Assembly: GCA_022510385.1 (NCBI GenBank)
Contig: JAFLTQ010000012.1
Coordinates: forward strand, 1 to 64,000
Length of the DNA: 64,000 nt
Direction: 5' to 3'
Origin: Muribaculaceae bacterium
GTDB lineage: Bacteria; Bacteroidota; Bacteroidia; Bacteroidales; Muribaculaceae
In this document: positions 44,911 to 53,604 of the stretch, piece after piece
Position numbering within the stretch: position 1 is the first letter of the stretch
Layout: each line of letters begins with the position of its first letter
Notes under the pieces: generated by a model
Seen by the model: only the letters and a program-made list of their open reading frames with translations
The model's database searches: none
Told to the model about the DNA's origin: nothing
Position numbers and translations under genes: made by a program

Positions 44911-46296
44911 ATGGCCTATACCATCGACAATGCCCCTCTGACCTGGCGTCATTGCTACATCACTGCAGTGGCATCGCTGGGTCAGCTTATTGGTACCGGC
45001 CTTGCAACTCTGGTATCAGTTATCATTCCACTTTACCAGATCGTTAGTCATCCGGAACTATCATCCTTTATGCAAGGATTGGTAGGAGCCATGGATCTGA
45101 TTGGAATTATGGTGGGGTCAACTATTTTAGGAAAGCTCTCTGATAAATATGGCTACCTGTTATTTTTCAGGTTATGTCCGGCCATCGTTTGTGTAGCTTC
45201 AATCATCATTCTCCTATTTCCTCATTTGTGGGTTTTGATTGTTTGCCTCTTTTTCATGGGATTCGGCATAGGAGGAGAGTATAGCCTTGATTCCAATTAT
45301 GTTTCGCAGTTAATGCCTACAAAATGGAATTTCATGATGGTGGGAGCAACCAAAGCAGCAAGTGCATTAGGCAACATCGGAGTGGCAGCCGCATGTTTTC
45401 TGATAGTGAAAGATTGGTCAAATGCCCATCTATGGTCCCACCTCCTATGGCTTATGATTATCCTGTCATCTCTGATGATAATATTGAGAATTAGATGGTG
45501 GGAAAGTCCTAAATGGCTTCTAAATAAGGGGAACTTATCTCAGGCTGAAAAGGATGTTCATCATTTTCTTGGCAACGATATCAACGTGTCTCAAGAAGAT
45601 ATAAAAGCATCTGATAATATAGCGTCTGATGCAGATGAATTGCCACATCCTCAACCTCAGCCCGGTTTCTTGCGGCGCAATTGGAAGAATGTGATATTCA
45701 CCGGAGTGCCCTGGGCTTGCGAAGGTTTAGGAGTCTATGGCATCGGCATTTTCCTGCCGATTCTTGTCATGGCGTTGGGACTTGAGCATATCTCACCCGG
45801 AGCCACCTCAATAATGCATGTTGACTCCTCCGTGAAAATAACACTTTGGATTTCCTGCATTATTTTACCCGGATTTATCTTGGGACTATTTCTAATCAAT
45901 CATGTAAAGCCTGAGAAGATTCAATGGTGGGGTTTCTTTTTAAGCGCCATTTCATTATTAGTGCTCTTGCTGGCATATGAACATCATTGGGCCGTATGGA
46001 TATCCATCGTCTCATTCATGGCCTTTGAAATGTTTCTGAATATGGGGCCTCATCTAATCACCTTCGTTTTGCCGCCTAAGGTTTACCCTGTAGCCGATAG
46101 AGGCTTAGGGTCCGGAATAGCTGCCTCGTTGGGAAAAATTGGTGCCGTTTTGGGAGTATTTTTCATCCCTATACTTCTCCACTCCGGGGGTTCCTCATTA
46201 GTCCTCATAGTCTCTATTATTGTGATGATTGTTGGAGGAGTAGTGACTTTTATATTCAATCCCGAAAGAGGGGAAAACGTTGCAAATAATCATTAA
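44911..46296 (+). CDS. Major facilitator superfamily transporter, sugar/organic-ion-porter-like
   Basis: 461 residues with about twelve spans. Signs are GKLSDKYGYLLFFR in loop 2-3, FGIGGEYSLDSNYVSQLMP around residue 118 (like the SP family GxGxGGE motif), RWWESPKWLLNKGNLSQAE after span 6, and a long charged central loop (about 218-250). The second half has LLAYEHHWAVWISIVS and RGLGSGIAASLGKIGAVLG. The substrate is unknown. It follows the urea transporter by 3 bp, suggesting a matched solute, for example a nitrogen compound; this is inference. Confidence 0.88.
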   Translation: MAYTIDNAPLTWRHCYITAVASLGQLIGTGLATLVSVIIPLYQIVSHPELSSFMQGLVGAMDLIGIMVGSTILGKLSDKYGYLLFFRLCPAIVCVASIIILLFPHLWVLIVCLFFMGFGIGGEYSLDSNYVSQLMPTKWNFMMVGATKAASALGNIGVAAACFLIVKDWSNAHLWSHLLWLMIILSSLMIILRIRWWESPKWLLNKGNLSQAEKDVHHFLGNDINVSQEDIKASDNIASDADELPHPQPQPGFLRRNWKNVIFTGVPWACEGLGVYGIGIFLPILVMALGLEHISPGATSIMHVDSSVKITLWISCIILPGFILGLFLINHVKPEKIQWWGFFLSAISLLVLLLAYEHHWAVWISIVSFMAFEMFLNMGPHLITFVLPPKVYPVADRGLGSGIAASLGKIGAVLGVFFIPILLHSGGSSLVLIVSIIVMIVGGVVTFIFNPERGENVANNH

Positions 46297-46310
46297 AATA
46301 TATAATTTTG
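46280..46310 (+). promoter_or_regulatory. Promoter of the epimerase gene
   Basis: TTG (46280-46282), 20 nt, TAATTTTG (46303-46310). It overlaps the last codons of the MFS gene. The start is expected near 46317, so the leader is about 16 nt. Confidence 0.72.
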
Positions 46311-46332
46311 CAACTACGAAGATAATATAGAA

Positions 46333-47382
46333 ATGAAAATATTGCTGACCGGTGCAGCCGGTTTTATTGGTTCTGCTGTAATTGAAAAACTTATAAAAGA
46401 TGGAAATCAAGTTGTAGGTATCGACAATATCAACAACTACTATGACCCCACCCTCAAATTCGACAGACTGAAAGTATTGGGAATTTCTGATAAAGCCCAC
46501 GAATGGGGAAAAGAGGTTGTAAGTGATAAATATCCTAACTTCACATTCATCCGGATGGATATCACAGATGATGAAGGCATTTCAAATCTTTTTGAAAAGG
46601 AGAAGTTTGAAAGCGTTGTGCATCTTGCAGCTCAACCGGGAGTGAGATATTCCATTACAAATCCAAAAGATTATATAGAAAATAATATTAATGGATTCCT
46701 GAATATTCTGGAGGGATGTCGATACACGGGAGTGGGCCATTTGGTCTTTGCCTCCTCTTCCAGTGTCTATGGTCTTAACGGCAAGACTCCATTCTCAGAG
46801 AAAGATTCAATAGCACATCCTGTAAGCCTTTATGCTGCCACCAAAAAGAGTAATGAATTGATGGCGCACGCGTATTCCCATCTTTTCGGTCTACCGGTCA
46901 CAGGTCTGAGATTTTTCACAGTCTATGGGCCATGGGGTCGTCCGGATATGTCACCTTTCCTATTTATTGACGGGATTAAAAAAGGTAAAAATATTAAGGT
47001 TTTTAATAATGGGGATATGTGGCGCGATTTCACTTTTATAGATGACATTGTGGAAAGCGTCACCAGGATTATCCATCATAAACCGGAGGGAAATGAAAAA
47101 TGGGATGCCCAGTCACCCGATCCTGCCTCTTCCACAGCCCCCTATCGGATTTTCAATGTCGGCAACCAACGACCCACACGTCTGCTTGATTATATCTCGG
47201 CTATCGAAAAAGAACTCGGCAGAGAGGCGCAAAAGGAGATGTTGCCGATGCAACCCGGAGACGTTTATCAGACATGTGCAGATTCCTCAGCCTTAGCAGA
47301 AATAACAGGGTTTACCCCAAACACTACTTTGGAAGAGGGAATCCACAAGACCGTTTCCTGGTTTTGCAGTTACTATCAATAA
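46333..47382 (+). CDS. NAD-dependent epimerase, UDP-glucuronate 4-epimerase-like
   Basis: 349 residues, extended SDR. The nucleotide-binding start is TGAAGFIGSAVIEKLIKDGN, followed by DNINNYYDPTLKFDRL, the pattern of UDP-glucuronate/galacturonate 4-epimerases. Active site: SSSSVYGLNGKTPFSE and YAATKKSNELMAHAY; then VYGPWGRPDMSPFLFIDG and DFTFIDDIVE. It supplies uronic-acid sugar nucleotides for capsule or LPS. It is transcribed alone, between the transport cassette and fba. Confidence 0.92.
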   Translation: MKILLTGAAGFIGSAVIEKLIKDGNQVVGIDNINNYYDPTLKFDRLKVLGISDKAHEWGKEVVSDKYPNFTFIRMDITDDEGISNLFEKEKFESVVHLAAQPGVRYSITNPKDYIENNINGFLNILEGCRYTGVGHLVFASSSSVYGLNGKTPFSEKDSIAHPVSLYAATKKSNELMAHAYSHLFGLPVTGLRFFTVYGPWGRPDMSPFLFIDGIKKGKNIKVFNNGDMWRDFTFIDDIVESVTRIIHHKPEGNEKWDAQSPDPASSTAPYRIFNVGNQRPTRLLDYISAIEKELGREAQKEMLPMQPGDVYQTCADSSALAEITGFTPNTTLEEGIHKTVSWFCSYYQ

Positions 47383-47397
47383 GTGGATTTTTTTCAT

Positions 47398-47405
47398 TAT
47401 ATTTG
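47398..47405 (+). promoter_or_regulatory. Candidate -7 element for fba
   Basis: TATATTTG, 40 bp before the aldolase ATG, but no TTG at the right distance. Confidence 0.45.
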
Positions 47406-47444
47406 CATATATCAACAGCGCAGAGCGCATAAAACATTTTTAAA

Positions 47445-48449
47445 ATGGTAGATTATAAAAAATTAGGCCTTGTCAACACTAAGGAGATGTTTGCAAAGGC
47501 AGTGCATGGAGGTTATGCAATCCCTGCTTTCAATTTCAACAACATGGAGCAACTCCAAGCTATCATTAAGGCAGCATCCGACACTAAGAGTCCGGTGATT
47601 CTACAGGTGTCGAAAGGAGCCCGTAACTACGCAAATCCCATTTTGCTCCGTTATATGGCTCAGGGAGCTGTGGAATATGCAAAATCTTTAGGTTGGAATC
47701 ATCCTCAGATTGTTTTGCATCTTGACCATGGCGATACTTTTGAACTTTGCAAAGATTGTATCGACAATGGATTCTCTTCAGTGATGATTGACGGCAGCCA
47801 TCTTCCATATGAAGAAAATGTTGCCCTCACAAAGAAGGTTGTTGATTATGCTCATAAATATGATGTAACAGTAGAAGGTGAACTCGGTGTTCTTGCCGGC
47901 GTTGAAGATGAAGTAAGTTCAGACCATCACACCTATACTGATCCGGAAGAAGTTGTGGATTTTGTAACCCGCACAGGCGTAGACAGCCTCGCCATCTCTA
48001 TCGGAACATCTCATGGAGCTTATAAGTTTACTCCGGAACAGTGTACTCGCGACCCGAAGACCGGTTTGCTCGTGCCTCCTCCATTGGCTTTCGACGTTCT
48101 CGAGAAAGTAGAAGAGAAACTCCCGGGCTTCCCGATCGTGCTCCACGGATCATCTTCAGTGCCTCAGGAATATGTTAAGATAATTGCTGAAAATGGCGGC
48201 AAATTGCCTGATGCTATCGGTATCCCGGAAGAAGAGCTCCGCAAAGCTGCCAAGATGGATGTTTCCAAAATCAACATAGACTCCGACAGCCGTCTCGCTA
48301 TGACCGCTGCTATCCGCAAAGCATTTAATGACAATCCGGCTGAATTCGACCCGAGAAAATATCTTGGCCCGGCTCGTGACGAAATGGAGAAACTCTACAA
48401 ACACAAGATTATCAACGTGCTTGGTTCTGACGGTAAAGCAGCCGATTAA
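47445..48449 (+). CDS. fba: Class II fructose-bisphosphate aldolase
   Basis: 334 residues, zinc aldolase that splits fructose-1,6-bisphosphate in glycolysis. Seen are PAFNFNNMEQLQAIIKAA, the zinc-ligand motif HLDHGDTFELCKDCIDNGF with the Asp-His pair, EGELGVLAGVED, and the phosphate loops SIGTSHGAYKF and LHGSSSVPQEYV. It is a single-gene unit followed by two strong hairpins. Confidence 0.96.
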   Translation: MVDYKKLGLVNTKEMFAKAVHGGYAIPAFNFNNMEQLQAIIKAASDTKSPVILQVSKGARNYANPILLRYMAQGAVEYAKSLGWNHPQIVLHLDHGDTFELCKDCIDNGFSSVMIDGSHLPYEENVALTKKVVDYAHKYDVTVEGELGVLAGVEDEVSSDHHTYTDPEEVVDFVTRTGVDSLAISIGTSHGAYKFTPEQCTRDPKTGLLVPPPLAFDVLEKVEEKLPGFPIVLHGSSSVPQEYVKIIAENGGKLPDAIGIPEEELRKAAKMDVSKINIDSDSRLAMTAAIRKAFNDNPAEFDPRKYLGPARDEMEKLYKHKIINVLGSDGKAAD

Positions 48450-48484
48450 TATCATCTTACTATAAGTTTTAACAATTTCTATAG

Positions 48485-48523
48485 GAACCCGATTCCCGAT
48501 TGTATTAATTGTGAATCGGGTTC
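48485..48523 (+). terminator. Terminator-like hairpin behind fba
   Basis: GAACCCGATTC (48485-48495) and GAATCGGGTTC (48513-48523): an 11-bp perfect stem with a 17-nt loop, 35 bp behind the fba stop codon. Its T run is short. Confidence 0.75.
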
Positions 48524-48530
48524 TTAAAAT

Positions 48531-48567
48531 AAAAAAGCGTGACATTTAATTTATGTCTCGCTTTTTT
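48531..48567. terminator. Second, bidirectional terminator behind fba
   Basis: AAAAAAGCG-GACAT (48531-48545) pairs with ATGTC-CGCTTTTTT (48553-48567), with one T-T mismatch. A runs on the left and T runs on the right allow termination from both sides, for fba and for the convergent glycosyltransferase gene. Confidence 0.8.
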
Positions 48568-48659
48568 ATTTATCTGTATCTAATTAAACTTGAGTTTATA
48601 TTTAGTGTTAGTGGGTTTTATTTAAGAGTCAATTTTATCAGGCAGCTCACTTATAGACA

Positions 48660-49784
48660 TCATACCTTTATTAAAGTGTTGTATATCTCAAGATGTTTTT
48701 TAGCCACCGCCTCAACATCATAATCCCTTTCTGCTTTCTTTCGAGAATAGCCTCCCATCTTGCGTCTCAGATTTGGGTTCTCAATAAGATTTTCAAGAGC
48801 ATTCGCAATTTCGGCCGGAGAATGTGGGGGCACGATAAAGCCGTTTTTACCCTCTTCCACTGTGTCTCGACATCCTACTGAATCTGTTGTCACGATTGGC
48901 AAACCGGCAGCTGATGCCTCAAGCAATGATTTGGGAACCCCCTCTCTATAAAAACTCGGGAAACACATGATATCTGCCTCTGACAGAAGCTCAGGAATAT
49001 TATCACAATGACCTAACCATTTTATATACTTCCCGTCGGTAAGCCGTTCCATGTCTTCTTGAGTCAAGGCATGTGGATTGCTCGACAGACCACCACATAA
49101 GATAAATTCTACTTCTTCCTCATATTTTTCTCTCAGTATCTCGGCCGCTGCTATCAAATCTTCAACTCCTTTTTCCTTTAACATCCGAGCTGTAAAGATA
49201 ATTTTTAAAGGGCGGTTGTTTTTTTCTCCTATATTCTTGAATTTATATAAATAGACCCCTGAGCCCTTGATAAAATATTTTTTGCATTGACCCACAATCT
49301 TGTTGTCGATAAAAAGTTTTTCATCATCACGATTCTGAAATATCACAGCTCCATTTTTTCTGTGCATTCCAATACTAAGTAACTTCTGAATAACTTTTGA
49401 CAAGACCGGAGAACGATTTTCTCCAAAAAGAGTGCCCAATCCACTGACTGCAAACAAAACCCCCTTGGTTTTTACCATCTTTGCAGCAAGCCCTCCCCAT
49501 AATATATTTTTTAATCCCACAAGATGGATTATGGCATCCTGATTTTTCTTAAAAAGATCTTTAAGGAAATTCAATAGTTTAAGCTCATCTTTGGGATTCA
49601 TCCCGGTAGGATTGATGGGGAGATCTATAAATTTGAAACCGGCAGATTCTATAGTTTCCCTATGCCCCGTGTCTTTTGCAACAAGAGTCACGTCCCACCC
49701 CTTGGATCTGGCAAGAACAGCAATACGGATGCGATGAGACAGGAAAAATCTGTCTTCATTTATTATGAGAAGTAATTTTTTCAA
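48660..49784 (-). CDS. Family 4 glycosyltransferase
   Basis: 374 residues, GT-B fold. N-terminal Rossmann domain starting KKLLLIINEDRFFLSHRIRIA, with HLVGLKNILWGGLAAKM; the donor domain has IIFTARMLKEKGVEDLIAA, ADIMCFPSFYREGVPKSLLE with the glutamate of the EX7E motif, and TTDSVGCRDTVEEGKNGF. It acts on lipid-linked or surface polysaccharide. It appears to be transcribed alone. Donor and acceptor are unknown. Confidence 0.93.
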   Translation of the reverse strand: MKKLLLIINEDRFFLSHRIRIAVLARSKGWDVTLVAKDTGHRETIESAGFKFIDLPINPTGMNPKDELKLLNFLKDLFKKNQDAIIHLVGLKNILWGGLAAKMVKTKGVLFAVSGLGTLFGENRSPVLSKVIQKLLSIGMHRKNGAVIFQNRDDEKLFIDNKIVGQCKKYFIKGSGVYLYKFKNIGEKNNRPLKIIFTARMLKEKGVEDLIAAAEILREKYEEEVEFILCGGLSSNPHALTQEDMERLTDGKYIKWLGHCDNIPELLSEADIMCFPSFYREGVPKSLLEASAAGLPIVTTDSVGCRDTVEEGKNGFIVPPHSPAEIANALENLIENPNLRRKMGGYSRKKAERDYDVEAVAKKHLEIYNTLIKV

Positions 49785-49836
49785 ACCTTACGGTTTTTAT
49801 ATTTTATTAACGAGTTTTACCTGCATTTTATTTCAT

Positions 49837-49873
49837 AAAAAACAGGAATAACTTTTAGCTATCCCTGTTTTTT
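49837..49873 (-). terminator. Terminator of the C10 protease gene
   Basis: AAAAAACAGG (49837-49846) pairs with CCTGTTTTTT (49864-49873), with further ATA/TAT pairing inside after one mismatch. On the minus strand it ends in a T run, 49 bp behind the stop codon. Confidence 0.85.
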
Positions 49874-49921
49874 TATTAAATCACTCTTTATTGGTATTTG
49901 CAATTACGTAATTTGAGGTGA

Positions 49922-52456
49922 TTATAAGGCAATTTTCTTAGATATTGTCTCTCCATTTCTTGAAATCGCACGAGCCACTACAATACCCTTAACTAAGTTA
50001 GAAAGATCCACTTCCGCAGATGAGGTAGAGATCAATTTTTCTCCCGATATAGAGTATAATTCTACTCTTTCCACATCTCCTACCGCAACCAATCTGTTTG
50101 AAGCTTTCTCATAGATGAATCTTATCTCGTCCTCATTACTATTGACGGAATCAATTCCGGCGCCATTGCTCTTGACTGTAAATGGTATTTGTGCAGATAA
50201 CTCTTGCGAGCTACCTATTAAGATTCCAATGTAATATTGAGTATCTACACTTAAGTTTGGTTGATTCAATGTCACAGGCATAGCCTTGGTTTCTCCCGAT
50301 TTAATAAGCGCAATATCCAGATAAGTCGTATTAAGCACCTCAACATATCTGCTATTCGGGATATCCGCAAGAACTAAAACTGAAACCTGTTCCGTGAAAT
50401 AACCTGATGTAACAGAAACAGTGGTGGTTACTTGCATATCCGTCGATGATTCAAACACCCAATTGTTAGAATCCGGTGTCAATTTAGCATTGTCCAGTGA
50501 TACTTTTAGGGAGATTTGGGGAGATCCGGGATTCGGGAGCATTGTCACCGGGGTGGTAGATGTATAATAGCATACTCCGGTGTTTACATCATATAGGGCC
50601 GGATAAAAGTCTGTGGCTTTTGTTAGTGTCCCCGATATGTTTCTTGTAAGATCTGTAATCCAATTCTGAGAATAACTCTGTTTAGGATCTAAGGTTACGA
50701 CAAAACTATCACCCATATAAGCCACATTCCCGTCTTTATCTTGAAGTTGCAGAGTAACTCCGCGAGTCAATTCTATGTTGTTAGTATTTGACAACTTGAT
50801 ATTGAATTGTGCGGCATTGCCGTCATATAGATCTGATGTCAACTTCAACTCAGTGCAATCAAACTGCATCTGGGCTAAATTCTCAAAATTATAGTTTGAA
50901 CCACTCTTTGTGAGGTAAAAATAATTGTAATCTCCATTGCCGCAAGGCATTTCAGTCCATTCCCCTCCTTGAGGTTTATAAGCTATTGTGACTTTATATT
51001 TTACATTGTCGCTCAATTTCAATGCATTCGACAATATTATTCCATAAGGATAGCCTGATGAACCATTAGTTACCATTATGTTTCCTGCTTTAAGAGGCAT
51101 CCATCCTTGTAAAGCGTTATTATTACTACAAACCTGATAAAATGCAGCTGAAGGATTGTTTGCAGGCTCGAATTTTGCGCCTAAATCAAATGTTATTTCT
51201 GAAAGGCCATAATATCTCATTCCCGGATATTGACCATCTCCATATACTTCTAAATAAATGTTACTGTTCTGTTTTCGACCTCTTAAAGAACCTGCAAGCA
51301 TAACTGTTTCTTGTGGCTTGCTCCCCGGTTTGGCCGGTTGCACATTGAGAACTATATCCTGCTGGAAATTAAATCCACCGGTAGCTCCACCGATACCTAC
51401 AGCGGATGGATTCAGAGCATCGAGAAGGAAATAACCGTCACCGGCTCCTCCCCATCCCCAATTGAAATGAAAATAACCGTCGCCGTTGTAACCATCGCAT
51501 ATAAATGAATGACCGGCTCCGTCAGCTGTATCTCCATCGTAGATCACCGGCCCGATATTCTTCAAATTATTATATATCAAGGTGGCCCAGTCGGTATAAT
51601 TCTTTGAGGAACGAGGCACGTAGACTACAGACTGATCGTAATTGAAATATTTTACCAAAGCTCCCGGAATAAGATTGCTGACAGCTCCTGAAGCATCGGC
51701 ACCATAATCCATTTGTACGGCGTATCCCACAGCTTTCATAAGATTGGCAACCGCTGCATTTTGTATCGGCGAAGAATTGTTGTTGTTATAACTATCAAGC
51801 ATGTTGCTCCAGTTGAAGCTCACAGTTGAAAAATCTAACGATAACGTCTCGTTCCCGTTCTTCCAATTATATGAAATTTTATTTTGTCCTTTCTCCGGAT
51901 ATTTGAAATAATTCATTACCTGAGAAACAGATGTAGCCACGCAGCCTGTAGGACATGTCGTTCCTTTTATCTTTGGACAATCATTGTTAAAAGGAGCGCT
52001 TTGGTTCCATTGTGTCTTGACCAATGGAGAGATCGGTGTCCAGGAAGATGGAAGAGCAACCCTTGTAGCGGTTGAGCCGGATTTAGGAAGAATATTTCCC
52101 ACGCTCTTGGCATATTCAATCTGGTCGGCATACCCTTTAAGCCATCCTTCAAGAGCCGGCGATAAATCATCAAGGCTTATCACATTGTCGTCAGAATATC
52201 CGAGCAAAGGGGCCACGCAGTCATCCGCGCTAAGCAACATAAATCCCTTATCGTTGTTTTTGTCGAATATATATATGGCTGCTTCCCCATCAATGGAATT
52301 CCATGTCATTTTCAATCTTGGCTGCTCCTGCAATCCCCTGGTAGCAGGATTAGTGCTTTCAAGCCTTTTCAGTGCTTGTTCGGGAGTGAGCGGCGCGGCA
52401 TTACCACATATAACGGCCAGAAGTGCCACTCCGGTAATCAATAGACTCCTTTTCAT
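49922..52456 (-). CDS. Secreted C10 family cysteine protease (streptopain-like) with T9SS-like tail
   Basis: 844 residues. Signal peptide (MKRSLLITGVALLAVICGNA), a Spi-like propeptide to about 135, then the C10 papain-fold domain. The catalytic Cys172 is in CPTGCVATSVSQVMNY and His316 in GAGHSFICDGYNGDGYFHFN, followed by WGWGGAGDGYF. Beta-rich domains follow (about 390-760), and the last 80 residues (VELYSISGEKLIS, then DLSNLVKGIVVA and ISKKIAL) fit a type IX sorting domain. Relatives include P. gingivalis PrtT and Prevotella interpain. The start at 52486 is a GTG inside the -7 box, so the ATG at 52456 is chosen. Confidence 0.93.
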   Translation of the reverse strand: MKRSLLITGVALLAVICGNAAPLTPEQALKRLESTNPATRGLQEQPRLKMTWNSIDGEAAIYIFDKNNDKGFMLLSADDCVAPLLGYSDDNVISLDDLSPALEGWLKGYADQIEYAKSVGNILPKSGSTATRVALPSSWTPISPLVKTQWNQSAPFNNDCPKIKGTTCPTGCVATSVSQVMNYFKYPEKGQNKISYNWKNGNETLSLDFSTVSFNWSNMLDSYNNNNSSPIQNAAVANLMKAVGYAVQMDYGADASGAVSNLIPGALVKYFNYDQSVVYVPRSSKNYTDWATLIYNNLKNIGPVIYDGDTADGAGHSFICDGYNGDGYFHFNWGWGGAGDGYFLLDALNPSAVGIGGATGGFNFQQDIVLNVQPAKPGSKPQETVMLAGSLRGRKQNSNIYLEVYGDGQYPGMRYYGLSEITFDLGAKFEPANNPSAAFYQVCSNNNALQGWMPLKAGNIMVTNGSSGYPYGIILSNALKLSDNVKYKVTIAYKPQGGEWTEMPCGNGDYNYFYLTKSGSNYNFENLAQMQFDCTELKLTSDLYDGNAAQFNIKLSNTNNIELTRGVTLQLQDKDGNVAYMGDSFVVTLDPKQSYSQNWITDLTRNISGTLTKATDFYPALYDVNTGVCYYTSTTPVTMLPNPGSPQISLKVSLDNAKLTPDSNNWVFESSTDMQVTTTVSVTSGYFTEQVSVLVLADIPNSRYVEVLNTTYLDIALIKSGETKAMPVTLNQPNLSVDTQYYIGILIGSSQELSAQIPFTVKSNGAGIDSVNSNEDEIRFIYEKASNRLVAVGDVERVELYSISGEKLISTSSAEVDLSNLVKGIVVARAISRNGETISKKIAL

Positions 52457-52485
52457 TTCTTTTGTTAGGTTTAGGTTATTTTTCA

Positions 52486-52493
52486 CAAAGGTA
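52486..52493 (-). promoter_or_regulatory. -7 element of the C10 protease gene
   Basis: TACCTTTG on the minus strand, 30 bp before the chosen ATG at 52456. It overlaps the in-frame GTG at 52486, which excludes that codon as start. No -33 TTG found. Confidence 0.5.
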
Positions 52494-52696
52494 ACTATTT
52501 TAATCTATAACCTCCCATCCTTTAAGATTTTTTAATATGAATAATCCCACAAAGATGCCTTTATGGCAGTAAGTTCTGCACAATTATCTCCGAATATGGT
52601 AGCGTGCCGTTATACTTTTTAATCGGCTAAAACAATTGTCAGGCTAAGTTTATAAAGCATAATAAATTAATTTTAGTAAAAAATTAGTGAGAACTC
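52494..52696. other. Gene-free AT-rich spacer
   Basis: Between the C10 protease promoter and the rpmB promoter. No reading frame, RNA gene or clear repeat was seen. Confidence 0.6.
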
Positions 52697-52727
52697 TTTA
52701 AAAGTTGAATTTATTTTATTAATTTTG
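52697..52727 (+). promoter_or_regulatory. Promoter of rpmB-rpmG-DUF4295
   Basis: TTTA (52697-52700, one base off TTTG), 19 nt, TAATTTTG (52720-52727). The start is expected near 52734, leaving a leader of about 105 nt. Confidence 0.55.
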
Positions 52728-52733
52728 CACCCA

Positions 52734-52839
52734 AATGTGGCGACTCCCATAAAAGCAGCCGGGAAGATGCAACCGGCCGCGATATGAGAATGGCGAGCGC
52801 CATCAACAAAAATTAAACTTATCACACTTATCATAAGCC
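52734..52839 (+). promoter_or_regulatory. Structured rpmB 5' leader, candidate ribosomal-protein leader
   Basis: Two hairpins in a row: GCAGCCGG (52755-52762) with CCGGCCGC (52773-52780), one A-C mismatch, and ATGGC (52790-52794) with GCCAT (52799-52803) closed by GAGC. The leader is clearly more GC-rich than the spacer around it, as expected of a conserved RNA. Autoregulation by L28 or L33 is inferred. Confidence 0.4.
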
Positions 52840-53103
52840 ATGTCAAAGGTTTGTCAAATCACAGGCAAAAAGGCCTCAGTGGGCAATAATGTCTCTCACT
52901 CTAAGAGACGCACCAAAAGAAAATTTGAGGTGAACCTCCACAAGAAAAAATTCTATTGGGTTGAGCAAGATATGTGGATTGAACTGCTCGTATCTGCAAA
53001 GGCTCTCCGCACTATCAATAAAATCGGCCTTAACGCTGCCCTAAAAAGAGCAGAAAAAGAGGGTAATCTTGATTTCAGAAAAGTAAACATTATCTCACTT
53101 TAA
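52840..53103 (+). CDS. rpmB: Ribosomal protein bL28
   Basis: 50S subunit protein, 87 residues, starting [20 protein letters not shown] and with [18 protein letters not shown]. Only one Cys is near the start, so this is the zinc-free (C-minus) form. It is first of rpmB-rpmG-DUF4295, with 13 bp to rpmG, and has a long structured leader. Confidence 0.97.
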   Translation: MSKVCQITGKKASVGNNVSHSKRRTKRKFEVNLHKKKFYWVEQDMWIELLVSAKALRTINKIGLNAALKRAEKEGNLDFRKVNIISL

Positions 53104-53116
53104 TTCATAATCTATT

Positions 53117-53305
53117 ATGGCAAAAAAAGCTAAAGGAAATAGGGTGCAGGTAATTCTGGAATGCACCGAGCATAAGGCCAGCGGTATGCCGGGGATGTCT
53201 CGTTACATCACTACCAAAAACCGTAAAAATACAACGGGTCGTCTTGAGTTGAAGAAATATAACCCTATCCTCAAGAAAATGACCATCCATAAAGAAATCA
53301 AATAA
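53117..53305 (+). CDS. rpmG: Ribosomal protein bL33
   Basis: 50S subunit protein, 62 residues, with [20 protein letters not shown] and [20 protein letters not shown]. It lacks the four-Cys zinc ribbon, so like L28 it is the C-minus form, insensitive to zinc shortage. 10 bp separate it from the DUF4295 gene. Confidence 0.97.
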   Translation: MAKKAKGNRVQVILECTEHKASGMPGMSRYITTKNRKNTTGRLELKKYNPILKKMTIHKEIK

Positions 53306-53315
53306 AGAATAAACC

Positions 53316-53465
53316 ATGGCAAAAAAGACCGTGGCGTCGCTTCAGAAAGGTGAAGGACGCACATACAGCAAAATTATTAAAATGGAAAGATCTCCTAAAA
53401 CCGGAGCTTATGTCTTCAAAGAGGAGATGGTGCCTAACGATGCTGTTCAAGCAGCCTTGAAATAA
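53316..53465 (+). CDS. DUF4295 small basic protein, ribosome-linked
   Basis: A 49-residue protein found by reading the gap behind rpmG: MAKKTVASLQKGEGRTYSKI, then IKMERSPKTGAYVFKEEMVP and NDAVQAALK. It is basic, without a signal, and matches the Bacteroidetes-specific DUF4295 family, which regularly follows rpmB-rpmG. It is probably a small ribosome-associated protein. A ribosomal terminator follows 36 bp downstream. Confidence 0.9.
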   Translation: MAKKTVASLQKGEGRTYSKIIKMERSPKTGAYVFKEEMVPNDAVQAALK

Positions 53466-53500
53466 AGAACGAAGGAATTATTTTCCAATTTATAAAATTC

Positions 53501-53525
53501 AGGAGATGATTTTTTGTCATCTCCT
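53501..53525 (+). terminator. Intrinsic terminator of the rpmB operon
   Basis: AGGAGATGA (53501-53509) pairs perfectly with TCATCTCCT (53517-53525) over a 7-nt loop, followed by a run of T (53526-53529 and beyond). Confidence 0.88.
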
Positions 53526-53552
53526 TTTTCTTTTTCTTGTAACCTACCGGGG

Positions 53553-53585
53553 TTTGGAACTTTAAAATGAAAATTTTTAATTTTG
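53553..53585 (+). promoter_or_regulatory. Promoter of the sigma-54 regulator and kinase
   Basis: TTTG (53553-53556), 21 nt, TAATTTTG (53578-53585): a full consensus for the housekeeping sigma, with a leader of about 13 nt. Confidence 0.7.
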
Positions 53586-53604
53586 CCGAATAAAAGGATT
53601 GATT

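Noticed and set aside
43858..46296. Urea-metabolism locus with urease
   Set aside because: No urease subunit or accessory gene is in the window; only the transporter is supported.
52456..52486. GTG start of the C10 protease at 52486
   Set aside because: The GTG lies inside the -7 box; the ATG at 52456 gives a proper signal peptide.
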